Part shown: one piece after another, positions 17,895-26,794 of the stretch | Numbering within the stretch: the first letter of the stretch is position 1 | Layout: each line of letters starts with the position of its first letter | Program-made: the position numbers and the translations under genes | Notes under the pieces: model-generated | What the model saw: only the letters and a program-made list of their open reading frames with translations | Database searches by the model: none | What the model was told of the DNA's origin: nothing | Source of the DNA: Myroides sp. NP-2 | GTDB taxonomy: Bacteria > Bacteroidota > Bacteroidia > Flavobacteriales > Flavobacteriaceae | Reading direction: 5' to 3' | Length of the DNA stretch: 64,000 nt | Assembly: GCF_014145665.1 (NCBI RefSeq) | Contig: NZ_JACHTD010000003.1 | Location: forward strand, 186,001-250,000

Positions 17895-18563
17895 ATGTTA
17901 CGCACGGTTATTTTTGATATGGACGGGGTAATTGTAGATACTGAACCCGTACATCGTTACGCTTATTATTCACATTTTGACGAATTGGGTATTGAGGTAA
18001 CTGAAGATATATACACCTCTTTTACGGGATTATCTACCAAAAATACCTATCAAAAAATAAAGGAACTCTTTCCGGTAGAACAAGAGGTTTCAGACTTAGT
18101 CTTGCGCAAACGCGCTTTGTTTAACGCTTCTTTTGATACAAAACCGGATTTGGAACTCATCGAAGGGGTAAGAAATCTTATTGTTAGCCTACACCAATGC
18201 GATATTGAATTGATTTTAGGGTCCTCGGCATCAAAAAGTACGATTCACCGCGTATTTAATCGCTTTGAATTATTCCCCTATTTCACACATATCGTAAGTG
18301 GAGAGGATTTTCCGAAATCTAAACCCGATCCTGCTATCTTTATCCAAGCGGCTTCATTGGCAAAAGTAAACGACAAAGCACATTGCTTGGTGATTGAGGA
18401 TAGCACAAATGGCATCAAAGCAGCCAATGCAGCAGGTATTAAAGTATTGGGATATAAGAGTCAGAACTCCAAACAACAGGATTATAGTACCGCTGATTTT
18501 GTTGTGGAATCCTTTTTAGACCTCCAACCCGATCAATTAATTCATTTGTTTCAATCCCTTTAG
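17895..18563 (+). CDS. HAD-superfamily phosphatase (beta-phosphoglucomutase-like)
   Basis: 222 residues from MLRTVIFDMDGVIVDTEPVH, where DMDGV carries the nucleophile and acid Asp of HAD motif I. Motif II is LGSSASKST, motif III is around Lys in FPKSKPDP, and motif IV is LVIEDSTNGIKAA. The cap inserted after motif I is alpha-helical (C1 type), as in beta-phosphoglucomutase and phosphoglycolate phosphatase. It hydrolyses or transfers phosphate on a small metabolite; the substrate cannot be set from sequence alone. A longer frame from 17853 is rejected because a promoter-like element falls inside it. Confidence 0.85.
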   Translation: MLRTVIFDMDGVIVDTEPVHRYAYYSHFDELGIEVTEDIYTSFTGLSTKNTYQKIKELFPVEQEVSDLVLRKRALFNASFDTKPDLELIEGVRNLIVSLHQCDIELILGSSASKSTIHRVFNRFELFPYFTHIVSGEDFPKSKPDPAIFIQAASLAKVNDKAHCLVIEDSTNGIKAANAAGIKVLGYKSQNSKQQDYSTADFVVESFLDLQPDQLIHLFQSL

Positions 18564-18629
18564 AATCTCAACGAATAGAAATAGGCTGTAGGTTTATGTG
18601 GAATAATTTTTATACTACGCTTATTTTTT

Positions 18630-18637
18630 TAATTTTG
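18630..18637 (+). promoter_or_regulatory. -7 promoter element
   Basis: TAATTTTG matches TAnnTTTG, 28 nt upstream of the ATG at 18665. Confidence 0.5.
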
Positions 18638-18664
18638 CATTCTTAATGAAGTTAATTCTAGCAT

Positions 18665-19180
18665 ATGTTTCATAGGTATATTAAATTAGGTATCGCAGCA
18701 CTATTACTAGCAACGGCTGTTTGGCAATTTTCAGAATCAAATATTGGAAATGGAATTTTTCTCTTGTTCTTGATGGGGCTTGTTATACTCTTGTATTTTA
18801 AAAATGAGTTCATCCTGTTGTCTTTCTTAAAATTGAGAAAACAAGATTTTGAAGGAGCAGAAAAATGGTTGAAGCGAATTAAAAATCCTGAAACAGCTTT
18901 AGTGAGAAAGCAAAACGGATACTATAATTACTTAATGGGTATTATGACCTCTCAAACCAATCTAAATGCTTCTGAAAAATACATGAAGAAAGCCATTGAA
19001 TTGGGATTGAATATGGATCAAGACTTAGCTATGGCTAAATTGCAATTAGCGGGAATCTCAATGACCAAACGCAGAAAAATAGAAGCGACGAAGTTATTAA
19101 GCGAAGCACAAAAATTAGATAAACAAGGCATGCTAAAAGATCAAATCAAAATGATGAAGGAGCAAATGAAACGCCTTTAA
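18665..19180 (+). CDS. Membrane-anchored TPR-like protein
   Basis: 171 residues. Two hydrophobic helices near the N-terminus (LGIAALLLATAVWQF and GIFLLFLMGLVILLYF) are followed by helical repeats with TPR character (RKQDFEGAEKWLKRI, NASEKYMKKAIELGL, EATKLLSEAQKLDKQG). Such proteins scaffold membrane complexes, but no partner is evident. It is a single transcription unit with a promoter at 18630-18637 and a terminator at 19185-19214. Confidence 0.75.
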   Translation: MFHRYIKLGIAALLLATAVWQFSESNIGNGIFLLFLMGLVILLYFKNEFILLSFLKLRKQDFEGAEKWLKRIKNPETALVRKQNGYYNYLMGIMTSQTNLNASEKYMKKAIELGLNMDQDLAMAKLQLAGISMTKRRKIEATKLLSEAQKLDKQGMLKDQIKMMKEQMKRL

Positions 19181-19184
19181 ATAT

Positions 19185-19214
19185 AAAAAACCACTTGAAA
19201 ACAAGTGGTTTTTT
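19185..19214. terminator. Bidirectional terminator
   Basis: AAAAAACCACTTG/CAAGTGGTTTTTT stem between the convergent TPR-like and fatty acid hydroxylase genes. Confidence 0.85.
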
Positions 19215-19241
19215 TTTGTTTCCTATTCTAAAGGAGAAAGC

Positions 19242-19934
19242 TTAGGAACGATGATTTACCTCATTCTTTTCTTTTCGAACAAACATCAGTTCTTTCACTT
19301 TTTCTTTGTCTTCTTTTTCCTTTTCCAGGTCGAACATCGTTCCAAAGACACGATCCCAAAACGTATTGCTCACGCCGAAGCCCAATTCTTCATTTTTATA
19401 ATGATGTAAGTGGTGGTTTCTCCATAAGGGTTTCATAAATTTAAACGGGGGTGCAAAAGCGTGAATGGCATAATGCATGGAAGCGTACAACAGATACCCT
19501 ATGATAAAACCAGGATAGAAACCAAACGTATAGGGTCCTAGGAGTAAGTATTGCAAGCCAAACAAGAGAGAGGCAAGGATAATGCTCGGTACGGGAGGCA
19601 TAAACAGACGCTGTCTATCACGTGGATAATGGTGGTGATTGCCGTGCATGATATAAGCAATACGCTGTAGATTTCGTTTTTCGCTAATCAGGTGAAACAA
19701 GTAGCGATGGGCTAAGTATTCAAAAAACGTCCAGAACAACATTCCACCTAAAAAAAGTAAAATGAGGTTCTGAACGGATAATTGATAATCGGTATAACCT
19801 AAATAAACCACATACGACAAAAGTGGAATATACATCCCCCAGATTACAGCGGGGTGTCCTTTTGTCAACATTTCTAAATAGGGGTTTTCAAATAGTCTCG
19901 CTTGTCCTTTGTTGTTTATTTTGTCAAATTTCAT
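19242..19934 (-). CDS. Fatty acid hydroxylase / sterol desaturase superfamily protein
   Basis: 230 residues, four or five membrane helices and the eight-histidine di-iron signature: HRYLFH, HGNHHHYP, HYAIHAF and HHLHHY. The spacing and HGNHHHYPRD resemble fatty acid 2-hydroxylases (Scs7/FA2H without the cytochrome b5 domain). In sphingolipid- or sulfonolipid-making Bacteroidota such enzymes could hydroxylate acyl chains, but the substrate is inferred. It is next to fabH on the same strand (36 nt apart), both consistent with lipid metabolism. Confidence 0.85.
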   Translation of the reverse strand: MKFDKINNKGQARLFENPYLEMLTKGHPAVIWGMYIPLLSYVVYLGYTDYQLSVQNLILLFLGGMLFWTFFEYLAHRYLFHLISEKRNLQRIAYIMHGNHHHYPRDRQRLFMPPVPSIILASLLFGLQYLLLGPYTFGFYPGFIIGYLLYASMHYAIHAFAPPFKFMKPLWRNHHLHHYKNEELGFGVSNTFWDRVFGTMFDLEKEKEDKEKVKELMFVRKEKNEVNHRS

Positions 19935-19970
19935 ATTTCTTAACTACTTTTCTAGCTAAGATAAAAAAAA

Positions 19971-20975
19971 TTACCATTTTAACACAACACTTCCCCAAGT
20001 AAAACCACTTCCGAAAGCGGCTAAAACGACTAAATCACCTTTATTAATTTTGCCTTTTTCCCAAGCTTCAGTTAAGGCAATGGGCACTGATGCGGCTGTT
20101 GTATTGCCGTATTTTTGGATATTATTGTATACTTGATCGTCTGAAAGTCCAAATTTTTGTTGGATAAATTGAGAAATTCTCAAATTCGCTTGATGTGGAA
20201 TCAACATATCAATATCGGATACTGCTAACTTATTCGCTTCTAATCCTTCGAGGATTACTTCGCTGAATCGCACCACTGCATTTTTGAATACAAATTGGCC
20301 ATTCATATGAGGCATATAGCTCAAATCATCTGGATCGTTGTCTTTCAAAATATCAGACACCCATCGTCCACCCATACCTGGTGCGAGTAGAGCTAATTCT
20401 TCCGCATGTTCTCCTTGGGAGTGAATATGCGTAGATAGAATACCAGATTCATCATCAGATCGCGTTAAAATCGCCGCTCCTGCTCCATCACCAAAAATCA
20501 CAGATACCGAGCGACCTCTAGTCGTCATATCTAATCCGGCTGAATGTACTTCAGATCCTACCACTAAAACCGTTTTATACATGCCCGTTTTAATGTATTG
20601 ATCCGCAATAGACAGGGCATAAATAAACCCTGAACACTGCGCACGGATGTCCAAAGCAGCCACAGTATCTAAACCTAATTCCTTTTGCAAGAGCACCCCT
20701 GGACCAGGAAAGTAATAATCAGGACTCAACGTAGCAAACACAACAAAGTCGATATCTTTAGCTTCTACTCCTGCACGCTCCATCGCCTTTTTAGCGGCTT
20801 TTACACCCATACCCGAAGTAGTGTCCTCTGCTAAAAGCTTATGTCTACGCTCATGGATTCCTGTTCGTTCAACAATCCACTCGTTATTGGTGTCCATTAT
20901 TTTTGACAAATCGTCATTGGTCACTACGTTATCGGGTACATAGTAACCTAGACCCGAAATCTTTGATCTAAACAT
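19971..20975 (-). CDS. fabH: 3-oxoacyl-[acyl-carrier-protein] synthase III
   Basis: 334 residues from MFRSKISGLGYYVPDNVVTN. The catalytic triad is visible as Cys114 in RAQCSGF, His in LIPHQANLRI and Asn in KYGNTTAASVPIAL. The enzyme condenses acyl-CoA with malonyl-ACP to begin fatty acid synthesis in the cytoplasm. The frame runs on to 21101, but the promoter -7 box at 21001-21008 lies inside that extension and the family starts at this Met. A branched-chain acyl-CoA preference is likely in this phylum but is not shown here. Confidence 0.93.
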   Translation of the reverse strand: MFRSKISGLGYYVPDNVVTNDDLSKIMDTNNEWIVERTGIHERRHKLLAEDTTSGMGVKAAKKAMERAGVEAKDIDFVVFATLSPDYYFPGPGVLLQKELGLDTVAALDIRAQCSGFIYALSIADQYIKTGMYKTVLVVGSEVHSAGLDMTTRGRSVSVIFGDGAGAAILTRSDDESGILSTHIHSQGEHAEELALLAPGMGGRWVSDILKDNDPDDLSYMPHMNGQFVFKNAVVRFSEVILEGLEANKLAVSDIDMLIPHQANLRISQFIQQKFGLSDDQVYNNIQKYGNTTAASVPIALTEAWEKGKINKGDLVVLAAFGSGFTWGSVVLKW

Positions 20976-21000
20976 ACTTATCTGATTTAATTTGTTAAAG

Positions 21001-21008
21001 CAAAGGTA
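21001..21008 (-). promoter_or_regulatory. -7 promoter element of fabH
   Basis: TACCTTTG on the minus strand matches TAnnTTTG exactly, 26 nt before the ATG at 20975. It rules out the longer frame that starts at 21101. Confidence 0.6.
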
Positions 21009-21105
21009 AGTTTTTTGTGTATTGTAAAAAACATCCTCACAAAAAACGGTTTCTTTTTTAAATATTCCACGTATATTGCTCATATAAACTAAAACAAACA
21101 AAAAA

Positions 21106-23529
21106 ATGAAGATTTTAAAAACTTCTTTATTCTCTCTTTTTTTAATTACATCTATGTTTGCACAAGAAAATGTAACCTATCAAAAGCCTTCACAAGAAAT
21201 TTTGCAACTAGCAGAATTCGAACGTGCCCCATCCATCTTTATGGATAGCAAAATGGAATACATGCTTTTGAGTTACCGCAGCACCTACAAAACGCTCGAT
21301 GACTTAAACGTAGAAGAAATGCGATTAGGCGGTTTACGAATCGATGTAAACACCAATATTTCCAGCACTTTAACCTATATTGAAAACTTAAAAGTCAGAA
21401 AGGTAAAAGACAAAAAGGAGATTCAAGTGAAGGGATTACCCGCTAATCCGAGAATTTCCAACGTGACGATTTCTCCTGATCAAACGAAAATAGCGTTTAC
21501 CAATACAGTAGCTACAGGCGTTGAATTATGGGTATTGGACTTCAAAACCGCTGAGGCAAAAAAGCTAAGCCAAGCCAATTTGAATGCCAATTTAGGGAAT
21601 CCTATCACGTGGATGAAAGACAATGAGCAAATACTAGTTAGCGTAATTCCTGCGAATAGACCCGCTTTAATTGATACAAAAAAGAACTTACCTACAGGAC
21701 CGATTGTATCGATCAGTGAAGAGGGCGTTGTTTCTCAAAACAGAACCTACCAAGATTTGTTGAAAAACAAAACAGATGAAGCTAATTTTGAAACCTTGGT
21801 AACATCTGAACTGTATTTAATTGACTTAAAAGGAAATAAAAAACTTTTCAAAGAGGCTGCGATGTATGCTAGTGAATCGTTTTCTCCTGACGGGAACTAT
21901 CTCTTAGTAACGACCTTAGAAAAACCGTTTTCATACCTAGTACCCCTAAACCGATTTCCTATGAAAACAACGGTTTACAAAGCAGATGGTACTTTGGTAA
22001 AACAAGTAAATGACGTTCCTTTAAGCGAGATTATGCCCAAAGGTTTTATGGCTGTTCGCGAAGGAAAGAGAAATATGCAATGGCGTGCAGATCAACCGGC
22101 AACACTTTCATTTGTTGAAGCTTTAGACGGTGGAGATCCTGCTAAGGAAGCGGAATTTAGAGACGAAGTATTTACGTGGGAAGCACCCTTTACATCAGCG
22201 CCAAAATCACTGGTGAAATTAGGACAGCGCTATGCGGGTATTACTTGGGGGAATGACCAAGTTGCTGTAGTTGCAGATCAATGGTATGACACGCGAAATA
22301 TCAGACAATTCTTGCTTAATCCATCAACTTCTAACCCCAATCCTATTAAAATTGAAGATCGCAATGAACAAGATGTGTACAGCGACCCTGGAACATTTGA
22401 AACTAAGCGAAATGAATACGGCCGTTATACCTTAGCTATTGAAAACAACAAAATGTTTTTACTTGGTGATGGTTATACACCCAAAGGACAATTCCCTTTT
22501 ATCGATGAGTTCGATTTAACCACGCTTAAAACAAAGCGTCTTTACCAATCGACTTATACAACGAAAAAAGAGAACATTCAATCGATTCAAGACATCAAAA
22601 AAGGATTGGTATTAGTTTCGATTCAGTCGCCAACAGAATATCCGAACTACTACTTTAGAAACATCAAGAAGAAAAACGATTTGACTGCGATTACGGACTT
22701 CAAAAATCCATTTGAAAGCTTGAATGGGGTGTACAAAGAAGTAATCACTTACAAACGCGAAGACGGACTGGAATTATCGGGTACACTCTACTTGCCAGCC
22801 AACTACGACAGAAAGAATAAAACAGAAAAATTACCTTTACTCATTTGGGCTTATCCGACAGAATACAAGGATAAAAACAGTGCAGGACAAGTTACATCAA
22901 ACTCGAGTGAATTTACCTTCCCTTACTATGGATCATTTGTGTACTGGGTAACGAAAGGCTATGCGGTATTGGATGATGCAGCTTTTCCTATTGTAGGAGA
23001 GGGAACAGAAGAACCTAATGACACCTATATTGAGCAATTGGTAGCTAATGGTAAAGCTGCTATTGATGCTGTAGATGCTTTAGGTTATATTGATCGTTCA
23101 AAAGTGGGTGTTGGTGGACATTCTTATGGTGCTTTTATGACGGCAAACTTATTGACGCATTCGGATTTATTTGCTGTGGGTATTGCGCGTAGTGGAGCGT
23201 ATAACCGAACGTTGACTCCTTTTGGATTTCAAACAGAGCAACGCAACTATTGGGAAGTGCCACATGTGTATAACACGATGTCACCTTTCATGAACGCAGA
23301 CAAAATGAAAACCCCTATGTTATTAGTGCACGGAGAAGCCGATAACAACCCAGGAACCTTCACTTTACAAACAGAGCGTTACTTCCAAGCGTTAAAAGGA
23401 TTAGGAGCACCTGTTCGCATGGTCATCCTACCGAAAGAAAGCCATGGGTATGTAGCCAAAGAAAACATCTTGCACTTGCTATGGGAACAAGATCAGTTTT
23501 TAGAAAAATATTTAAAGAACAAACAATAG
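21106..23529 (+). CDS. Secreted S9-family serine peptidase (glutamyl endopeptidase-like)
   Basis: 807 residues. The signal peptide (LKTSLFSLFLITSMFAQ) is followed by a beta-propeller region (residues about 50-530, e.g. ISPDQTKIAFTN, SFSPDGNYLLVTT) and an alpha/beta-hydrolase domain. The triad is visible: Ser673 in GGHSYGAFMTANLL, Asp746 in GEADNNPG and His780 in KESHGYV. GGHSYGAFMTANLL resembles the S9D glutamyl endopeptidases of plastids and bacteria. It probably cleaves short peptides in the periplasm. Divergent from fabH; ends at a terminator shared with murA. Confidence 0.88.
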   Translation: MKILKTSLFSLFLITSMFAQENVTYQKPSQEILQLAEFERAPSIFMDSKMEYMLLSYRSTYKTLDDLNVEEMRLGGLRIDVNTNISSTLTYIENLKVRKVKDKKEIQVKGLPANPRISNVTISPDQTKIAFTNTVATGVELWVLDFKTAEAKKLSQANLNANLGNPITWMKDNEQILVSVIPANRPALIDTKKNLPTGPIVSISEEGVVSQNRTYQDLLKNKTDEANFETLVTSELYLIDLKGNKKLFKEAAMYASESFSPDGNYLLVTTLEKPFSYLVPLNRFPMKTTVYKADGTLVKQVNDVPLSEIMPKGFMAVREGKRNMQWRADQPATLSFVEALDGGDPAKEAEFRDEVFTWEAPFTSAPKSLVKLGQRYAGITWGNDQVAVVADQWYDTRNIRQFLLNPSTSNPNPIKIEDRNEQDVYSDPGTFETKRNEYGRYTLAIENNKMFLLGDGYTPKGQFPFIDEFDLTTLKTKRLYQSTYTTKKENIQSIQDIKKGLVLVSIQSPTEYPNYYFRNIKKKNDLTAITDFKNPFESLNGVYKEVITYKREDGLELSGTLYLPANYDRKNKTEKLPLLIWAYPTEYKDKNSAGQVTSNSSEFTFPYYGSFVYWVTKGYAVLDDAAFPIVGEGTEEPNDTYIEQLVANGKAAIDAVDALGYIDRSKVGVGGHSYGAFMTANLLTHSDLFAVGIARSGAYNRTLTPFGFQTEQRNYWEVPHVYNTMSPFMNADKMKTPMLLVHGEADNNPGTFTLQTERYFQALKGLGAPVRMVILPKESHGYVAKENILHLLWEQDQFLEKYLKNKQ

Positions 23530-23532
23530 AAT

Positions 23533-23564
23533 AAAAAAGCTCAGCATTTTTGCTGAGCTTTTTT
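23533..23564. terminator. Bidirectional terminator
   Basis: AAAAAAGCTCAGCA/TGCTGAGCTTTTTT, 4-nt loop, between the convergent S9 peptidase and murA genes. Confidence 0.85.
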
Positions 23565-23583
23565 TATTCTATTGTTTGTATTG

Positions 23584-24897
23584 TTATTCATCAACGCGTT
23601 CAATTTTGGCACCTAATGCACGTAAACGTTCGTCAATGCGTTCATATCCGCGGTCAATCTGATCGATATTCTGAATCACACTTGTTCCTTGCGCAGACAA
23701 TGCAGCGATTAATAAGGAAATTCCTGCGCGAATATCTGGTGATGACATACGCGTAGCTTTCAATTGAGATTTAAAATCATGTCCTATTACTACGGCGCGA
23801 TGTGGATCACAAAGGATGATCTTCGCTCCCATATCAATTAGTTTATCGACAAAGAACAAACGACTTTCAAACATTTTTTGATGAATAAGTACCTCACCTC
23901 TTGCTTGTGTAGCTACGACGAGCAATACACTCAACAAATCAGGTGTAAGTCCTGGCCATGGTGAATCGGCAATGGTAAGAATCGATCCATCGATAAAGCT
24001 TTGGATTTCATAACCCGCTGTATGGGCAGGGATATAAATATCATCCCCTCTTTTTTCCAACTGAATCCCCAATCGTCTAAACGTATTGGGAATTACACCT
24101 AAGTGCTCCCACCCTACATTTTTGATTGTCAATTCACTTTTGGTCATAGCAGCTAATCCAATCCACGAACCGATTTCGATCATATCAGGCAAAATACTGT
24201 GTTCGCATCCTTTTAGGCGTTCAACCCCTTCAATCGTAAGGAAATTAGACCCTACTCCTGTGATCTTTGCTCCCATGCAGTTTAGCATCTTACACAGCTG
24301 CTGCAAATACGGTTCACAAGCCGCATTGTATATGGTTGTGGTTCCTTTTGCCAATACAGCTGCCATAATAATGTTAGCTGTACCTGTAACAGAAGCTTCT
24401 TCTAACAGCATATCAGCACCCACTAATTGTTGTGCCTCAACCCCGTAAAAATGTTCTTCTCTATTGTATCTAAATGTTGCGCCTAATTTAATAAACCCTT
24501 CAAAGTGAGTATCCAATCTACGTCTTCCAATTTTATCTCCTCCTGGTTTTGGGATATACCCTTTACCAAAGCGACCTAAAAGTGGTCCCACCATCATGAT
24601 TGACCCTCTCAATGCCTTTCCACCTGCTTTAAAATCATCTGAAGTTAGGTACTCCAAATTGAGATCATCCGCCTGAAAAGCCATTTTATTTGGTGCCAAT
24701 CGCTCGATTTTCACTCCGAGGGACTCCAACAATTCGATTAATTTATTGACATCAATAATATCGGGAATATTGGAAATTACCACGCGCTCCTCTGTCAACA
24801 AAACCGCACAAAGTATTTGTAAAGCCTCATTCTTAGCGCCTTGTGCATACACCTCTCCTTTTAGTTGATGCCCTCCTTCAATTCTAAATGTACTCAT
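23584..24897 (-). CDS. murA: UDP-N-acetylglucosamine 1-carboxyvinyltransferase with Asp at the fosfomycin-target position
   Basis: 437 residues, an EPSP-synthase-type fold. It adds enolpyruvate to UDP-GlcNAc, the first committed step of peptidoglycan synthesis. The conserved loop that reads PGGCAIG in E. coli reads PGGDKIG here: Asp121 replaces the Cys that fosfomycin alkylates. From established work on MurA, Asp at this site keeps activity and gives intrinsic fosfomycin resistance. KNEALQ near the N-terminus carries the conserved Lys-Asn pair. The start overlaps the DUF4290 stop in TAATG. Confidence 0.95.
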   Translation of the reverse strand: MSTFRIEGGHQLKGEVYAQGAKNEALQILCAVLLTEERVVISNIPDIIDVNKLIELLESLGVKIERLAPNKMAFQADDLNLEYLTSDDFKAGGKALRGSIMMVGPLLGRFGKGYIPKPGGDKIGRRRLDTHFEGFIKLGATFRYNREEHFYGVEAQQLVGADMLLEEASVTGTANIIMAAVLAKGTTTIYNAACEPYLQQLCKMLNCMGAKITGVGSNFLTIEGVERLKGCEHSILPDMIEIGSWIGLAAMTKSELTIKNVGWEHLGVIPNTFRRLGIQLEKRGDDIYIPAHTAGYEIQSFIDGSILTIADSPWPGLTPDLLSVLLVVATQARGEVLIHQKMFESRLFFVDKLIDMGAKIILCDPHRAVVIGHDFKSQLKATRMSSPDIRAGISLLIAALSAQGTSVIQNIDQIDRGYERIDERLRALGAKIERVDE

Positions 24898-25631
24898 TAC
24901 TTTTTACCTTTTGCTTGATAATTGTGCTTGTTGTATTTTTTACTGTTATTGTTGTTGCTGTTACTACCGCCTTTTTGATTGTTATTATTCGCATTGTTGT
25001 TGGTATTGGAATAATTACTTTTATTGGACTGCTTGCGATTCACCTGAATCAGGTTAGCCGTAGTCGACAACTCCTCTTCTTGTTTTGACAGATTGATTTT
25101 TCCTCCAGAAAGTTCGGCTAAATGTTCAAAGATCACTTCGTCTTTTACATTGTCCTTATTCCAGCTGAGGTAACTTTTTTTCATGTGATTTGCGATTACA
25201 ATGATTAACGCATCTCTCATTTCTCCTTCTTCAAACTTCAATGCTTCAGCAATCATACTTTTGATGTTATTGCCATAGTAACGATAGTTCAGCTGTTTTT
25301 TAGGATAAGGCAGTACTTCTGGTTTTGCATACACAGTTTCTCTCGTCGCAATTGGAAAAGGACAAGGGACATCTAGTTTAAAATCGGAAATCATAAAAAG
25401 CTGATCCCATAATTTATGCTGAAAATCAGGAACATCACGCAAGTGTGGATTCATATCCCCCATCACGCGAATGGCGTAATTTGCGGCTTTATTTCGTTCT
25501 TCTGCATCTTCTATCAAAACGATTTGTTCAATCATTATCTGGAGATGGCGTCCATAATCGGGAATAACTAGTTTATTGGTGGCTGTATTATAGCCTAAGT
25601 GTGTTACTGCTTCTGCGGAATTAAATTTCAT
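24897..25631 (-). CDS. DUF4290 domain-containing protein
   Basis: 244 residues. The conserved part (residues 1-185; FNSAEAVTHLGYNTATNKLV, IPDYGRHLQIMIEQIV, YYGNNIKSMI) matches my knowledge of DUF4290, a Bacteroidota-specific family of unknown function regularly next to murA. The last 45 residues are a low-complexity Asn/Lys/Gly tail (for example NANNNNQKGGSNSNNNN), likely disordered and perhaps RNA-binding. The stop overlaps the murA ATG in TAATG, so the two are translationally coupled, hinting at a cell-envelope link. Confidence 0.85.
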   Translation of the reverse strand: MKFNSAEAVTHLGYNTATNKLVIPDYGRHLQIMIEQIVLIEDAEERNKAANYAIRVMGDMNPHLRDVPDFQHKLWDQLFMISDFKLDVPCPFPIATRETVYAKPEVLPYPKKQLNYRYYGNNIKSMIAEALKFEEGEMRDALIIVIANHMKKSYLSWNKDNVKDEVIFEHLAELSGGKINLSKQEEELSTTANLIQVNRKQSNKSNYSNTNNNANNNNQKGGSNSNNNNSKKYNKHNYQAKGKK

Positions 25632-25705
25632 CTAATCTGTGTTTACAAAGTTTGGTTCATTGTACTAGCTATAAAAGTAGGAAACTTTCTAGGATAAAGC
25701 AATTT

Positions 25706-25990
25706 TTACAGCGACAATAACCCTTCAATAGTTGATAGCTCAATATACTTATCAACGATAGCTTGTGCACTTGTCATATGCACTTTTATCGATACACTGG
25801 TAAAAGTTCCCTTGCTTGAGTTTCTGAAGTTTATTGCGGGATTCATACCGTCAAAAGCGCGTTCAATTTGTGCAATTTTACGCTCGTCAGCTGGGACAAT
25901 AAACTTAAATAAGTATTCATTTGGCCACGTTCTTTCAAACTCTAGCTTCTCTTTTAAGCTCTCATAAAATTCTTTTGTCTTAGTATCCAT
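25706..25990 (-). CDS. DUF493 (YbeD-like) protein
   Basis: 94 residues with the small ferredoxin-like fold pattern of DUF493: EFERTWPNEYLFKFIVPAD, a helix, then GTFTSVSIKVHMTSAQAIVD and YIELSTIEGLLSL. In E. coli YbeD lies with lipoate genes and resembles ACT-like regulatory domains; its function here is unknown. It precedes DUF4290-murA by 74 nt and may head that transcript from the promoter at 26005-26012. Confidence 0.85.
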   Translation of the reverse strand: MDTKTKEFYESLKEKLEFERTWPNEYLFKFIVPADERKIAQIERAFDGMNPAINFRNSSKGTFTSVSIKVHMTSAQAIVDKYIELSTIEGLLSL

Positions 25991-26004
25991 AAAATATTTT
26001 AATG

Positions 26005-26012
26005 CAAATATA
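26005..26012 (-). promoter_or_regulatory. -7 promoter element of the DUF493 gene
   Basis: TATATTTG on the minus strand, an exact TAnnTTTG, 15 nt upstream of the ATG at 25990. Confidence 0.55.
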
Positions 26013-26154
26013 CGTATTTTCTACCTTTTTTCAGGCTTTGTTGTTGGGGTGATTTGTTTGTTGCTTGTCCGTAAGTCGTTTGCTCTTTCCCACTTTAACC
26101 TTATCTTAATAGTAAAGAATCTGAGAAAAGTCGTGCTATCCCGACTTTTTGTTC

Positions 26155-26162
26155 TATTTTTG
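26155..26162 (+). promoter_or_regulatory. -7 promoter element of the P-loop protein
   Basis: TATTTTTG matches TAnnTTTG, 25 nt upstream of the ATG at 26187. Confidence 0.5.
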
Positions 26163-26186
26163 CCCCTTTCTTATTTTTAAGTAGAA

Positions 26187-26720
26187 ATGAATACAAAACT
26201 CGTTTTAATAATCGGAGGCCCAGGATCTGGTAAGACAACCATAATCAATGAATTAATTGAGAAAGGGTATACGTGTTATCCTGAAATATCAAGGGAAGTT
26301 ACAAAGAAGGCACAAGAAAAAGGAATTGATCAACTTTTTTTAACGGAACCGTTATTATTTAGTCAACTATTACTAGAAGGTAGAATAGATCAACATAAAA
26401 GTGCGGTTGCAGAAGACGCTAATCTCGTTTTTATCGACAGGGGGATTCCCGATGTATTGGCTTATATGCATTACAAAGGAGACGCCTATCCCGAAAGTTT
26501 TGACCAGGCGTGTAAAAATCACTTGTATCATCAAATTTTCTTACTACCTCCTTGGGAGAATATATACGTGAGTGATGATCAGCGTTATGAATCGTTTGAG
26601 CAGGCGAATCTCATTCACCGCTATCTCGTGGACACCTACAAGAGCTACGGATATGATTTGATTGAAGTGCCCCGAGAAACTATTGCGAAAAGAGTAGAAT
26701 TTATCTTAGATCGAGTATAA
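26187..26720 (+). CDS. P-loop NTPase of the AAA_28/NadR-kinase-like family
   Basis: 177 residues. Walker A is GGPGSGKTT at residues 10-18. Other features are PEISREVTKKAQEKG and FIDRGIPDVLAYMHY (Walker B-like DRG), then a lid region YVSDDQRYESFEQA. This layout is shared by small kinases related to the NadR ribosylnicotinamide kinase domain and by TTD14-like GTPases. It probably phosphorylates a small molecule; the substrate is unknown. It ends at a terminator (26725-26752) before recQ. Confidence 0.75.
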   Translation: MNTKLVLIIGGPGSGKTTIINELIEKGYTCYPEISREVTKKAQEKGIDQLFLTEPLLFSQLLLEGRIDQHKSAVAEDANLVFIDRGIPDVLAYMHYKGDAYPESFDQACKNHLYHQIFLLPPWENIYVSDDQRYESFEQANLIHRYLVDTYKSYGYDLIEVPRETIAKRVEFILDRV

Positions 26721-26724
26721 TATA

Positions 26725-26752
26725 AAAAAGGATTGTTGTTGCAATCCTTTTT
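26725..26752. terminator. Terminator after the P-loop NTPase
   Basis: AAAAAGGATTG/CAATCCTTTTT stem with a 6-nt loop. Confidence 0.8.
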
Positions 26753-26794
26753 ACATTTTTGACTACCTTAGTCAAAAGCTAAACCTGCCCTTCT

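Noticed and set aside
20976..21101. N-terminal extension of FabH
   Set aside because: The fabH promoter -7 box at 21001-21008 lies inside it and the family begins at MFRSKISG.
24086..24448. 120-codon frame antisense to murA
   Set aside because: It lies wholly inside murA, which is clearly coding on the other strand.
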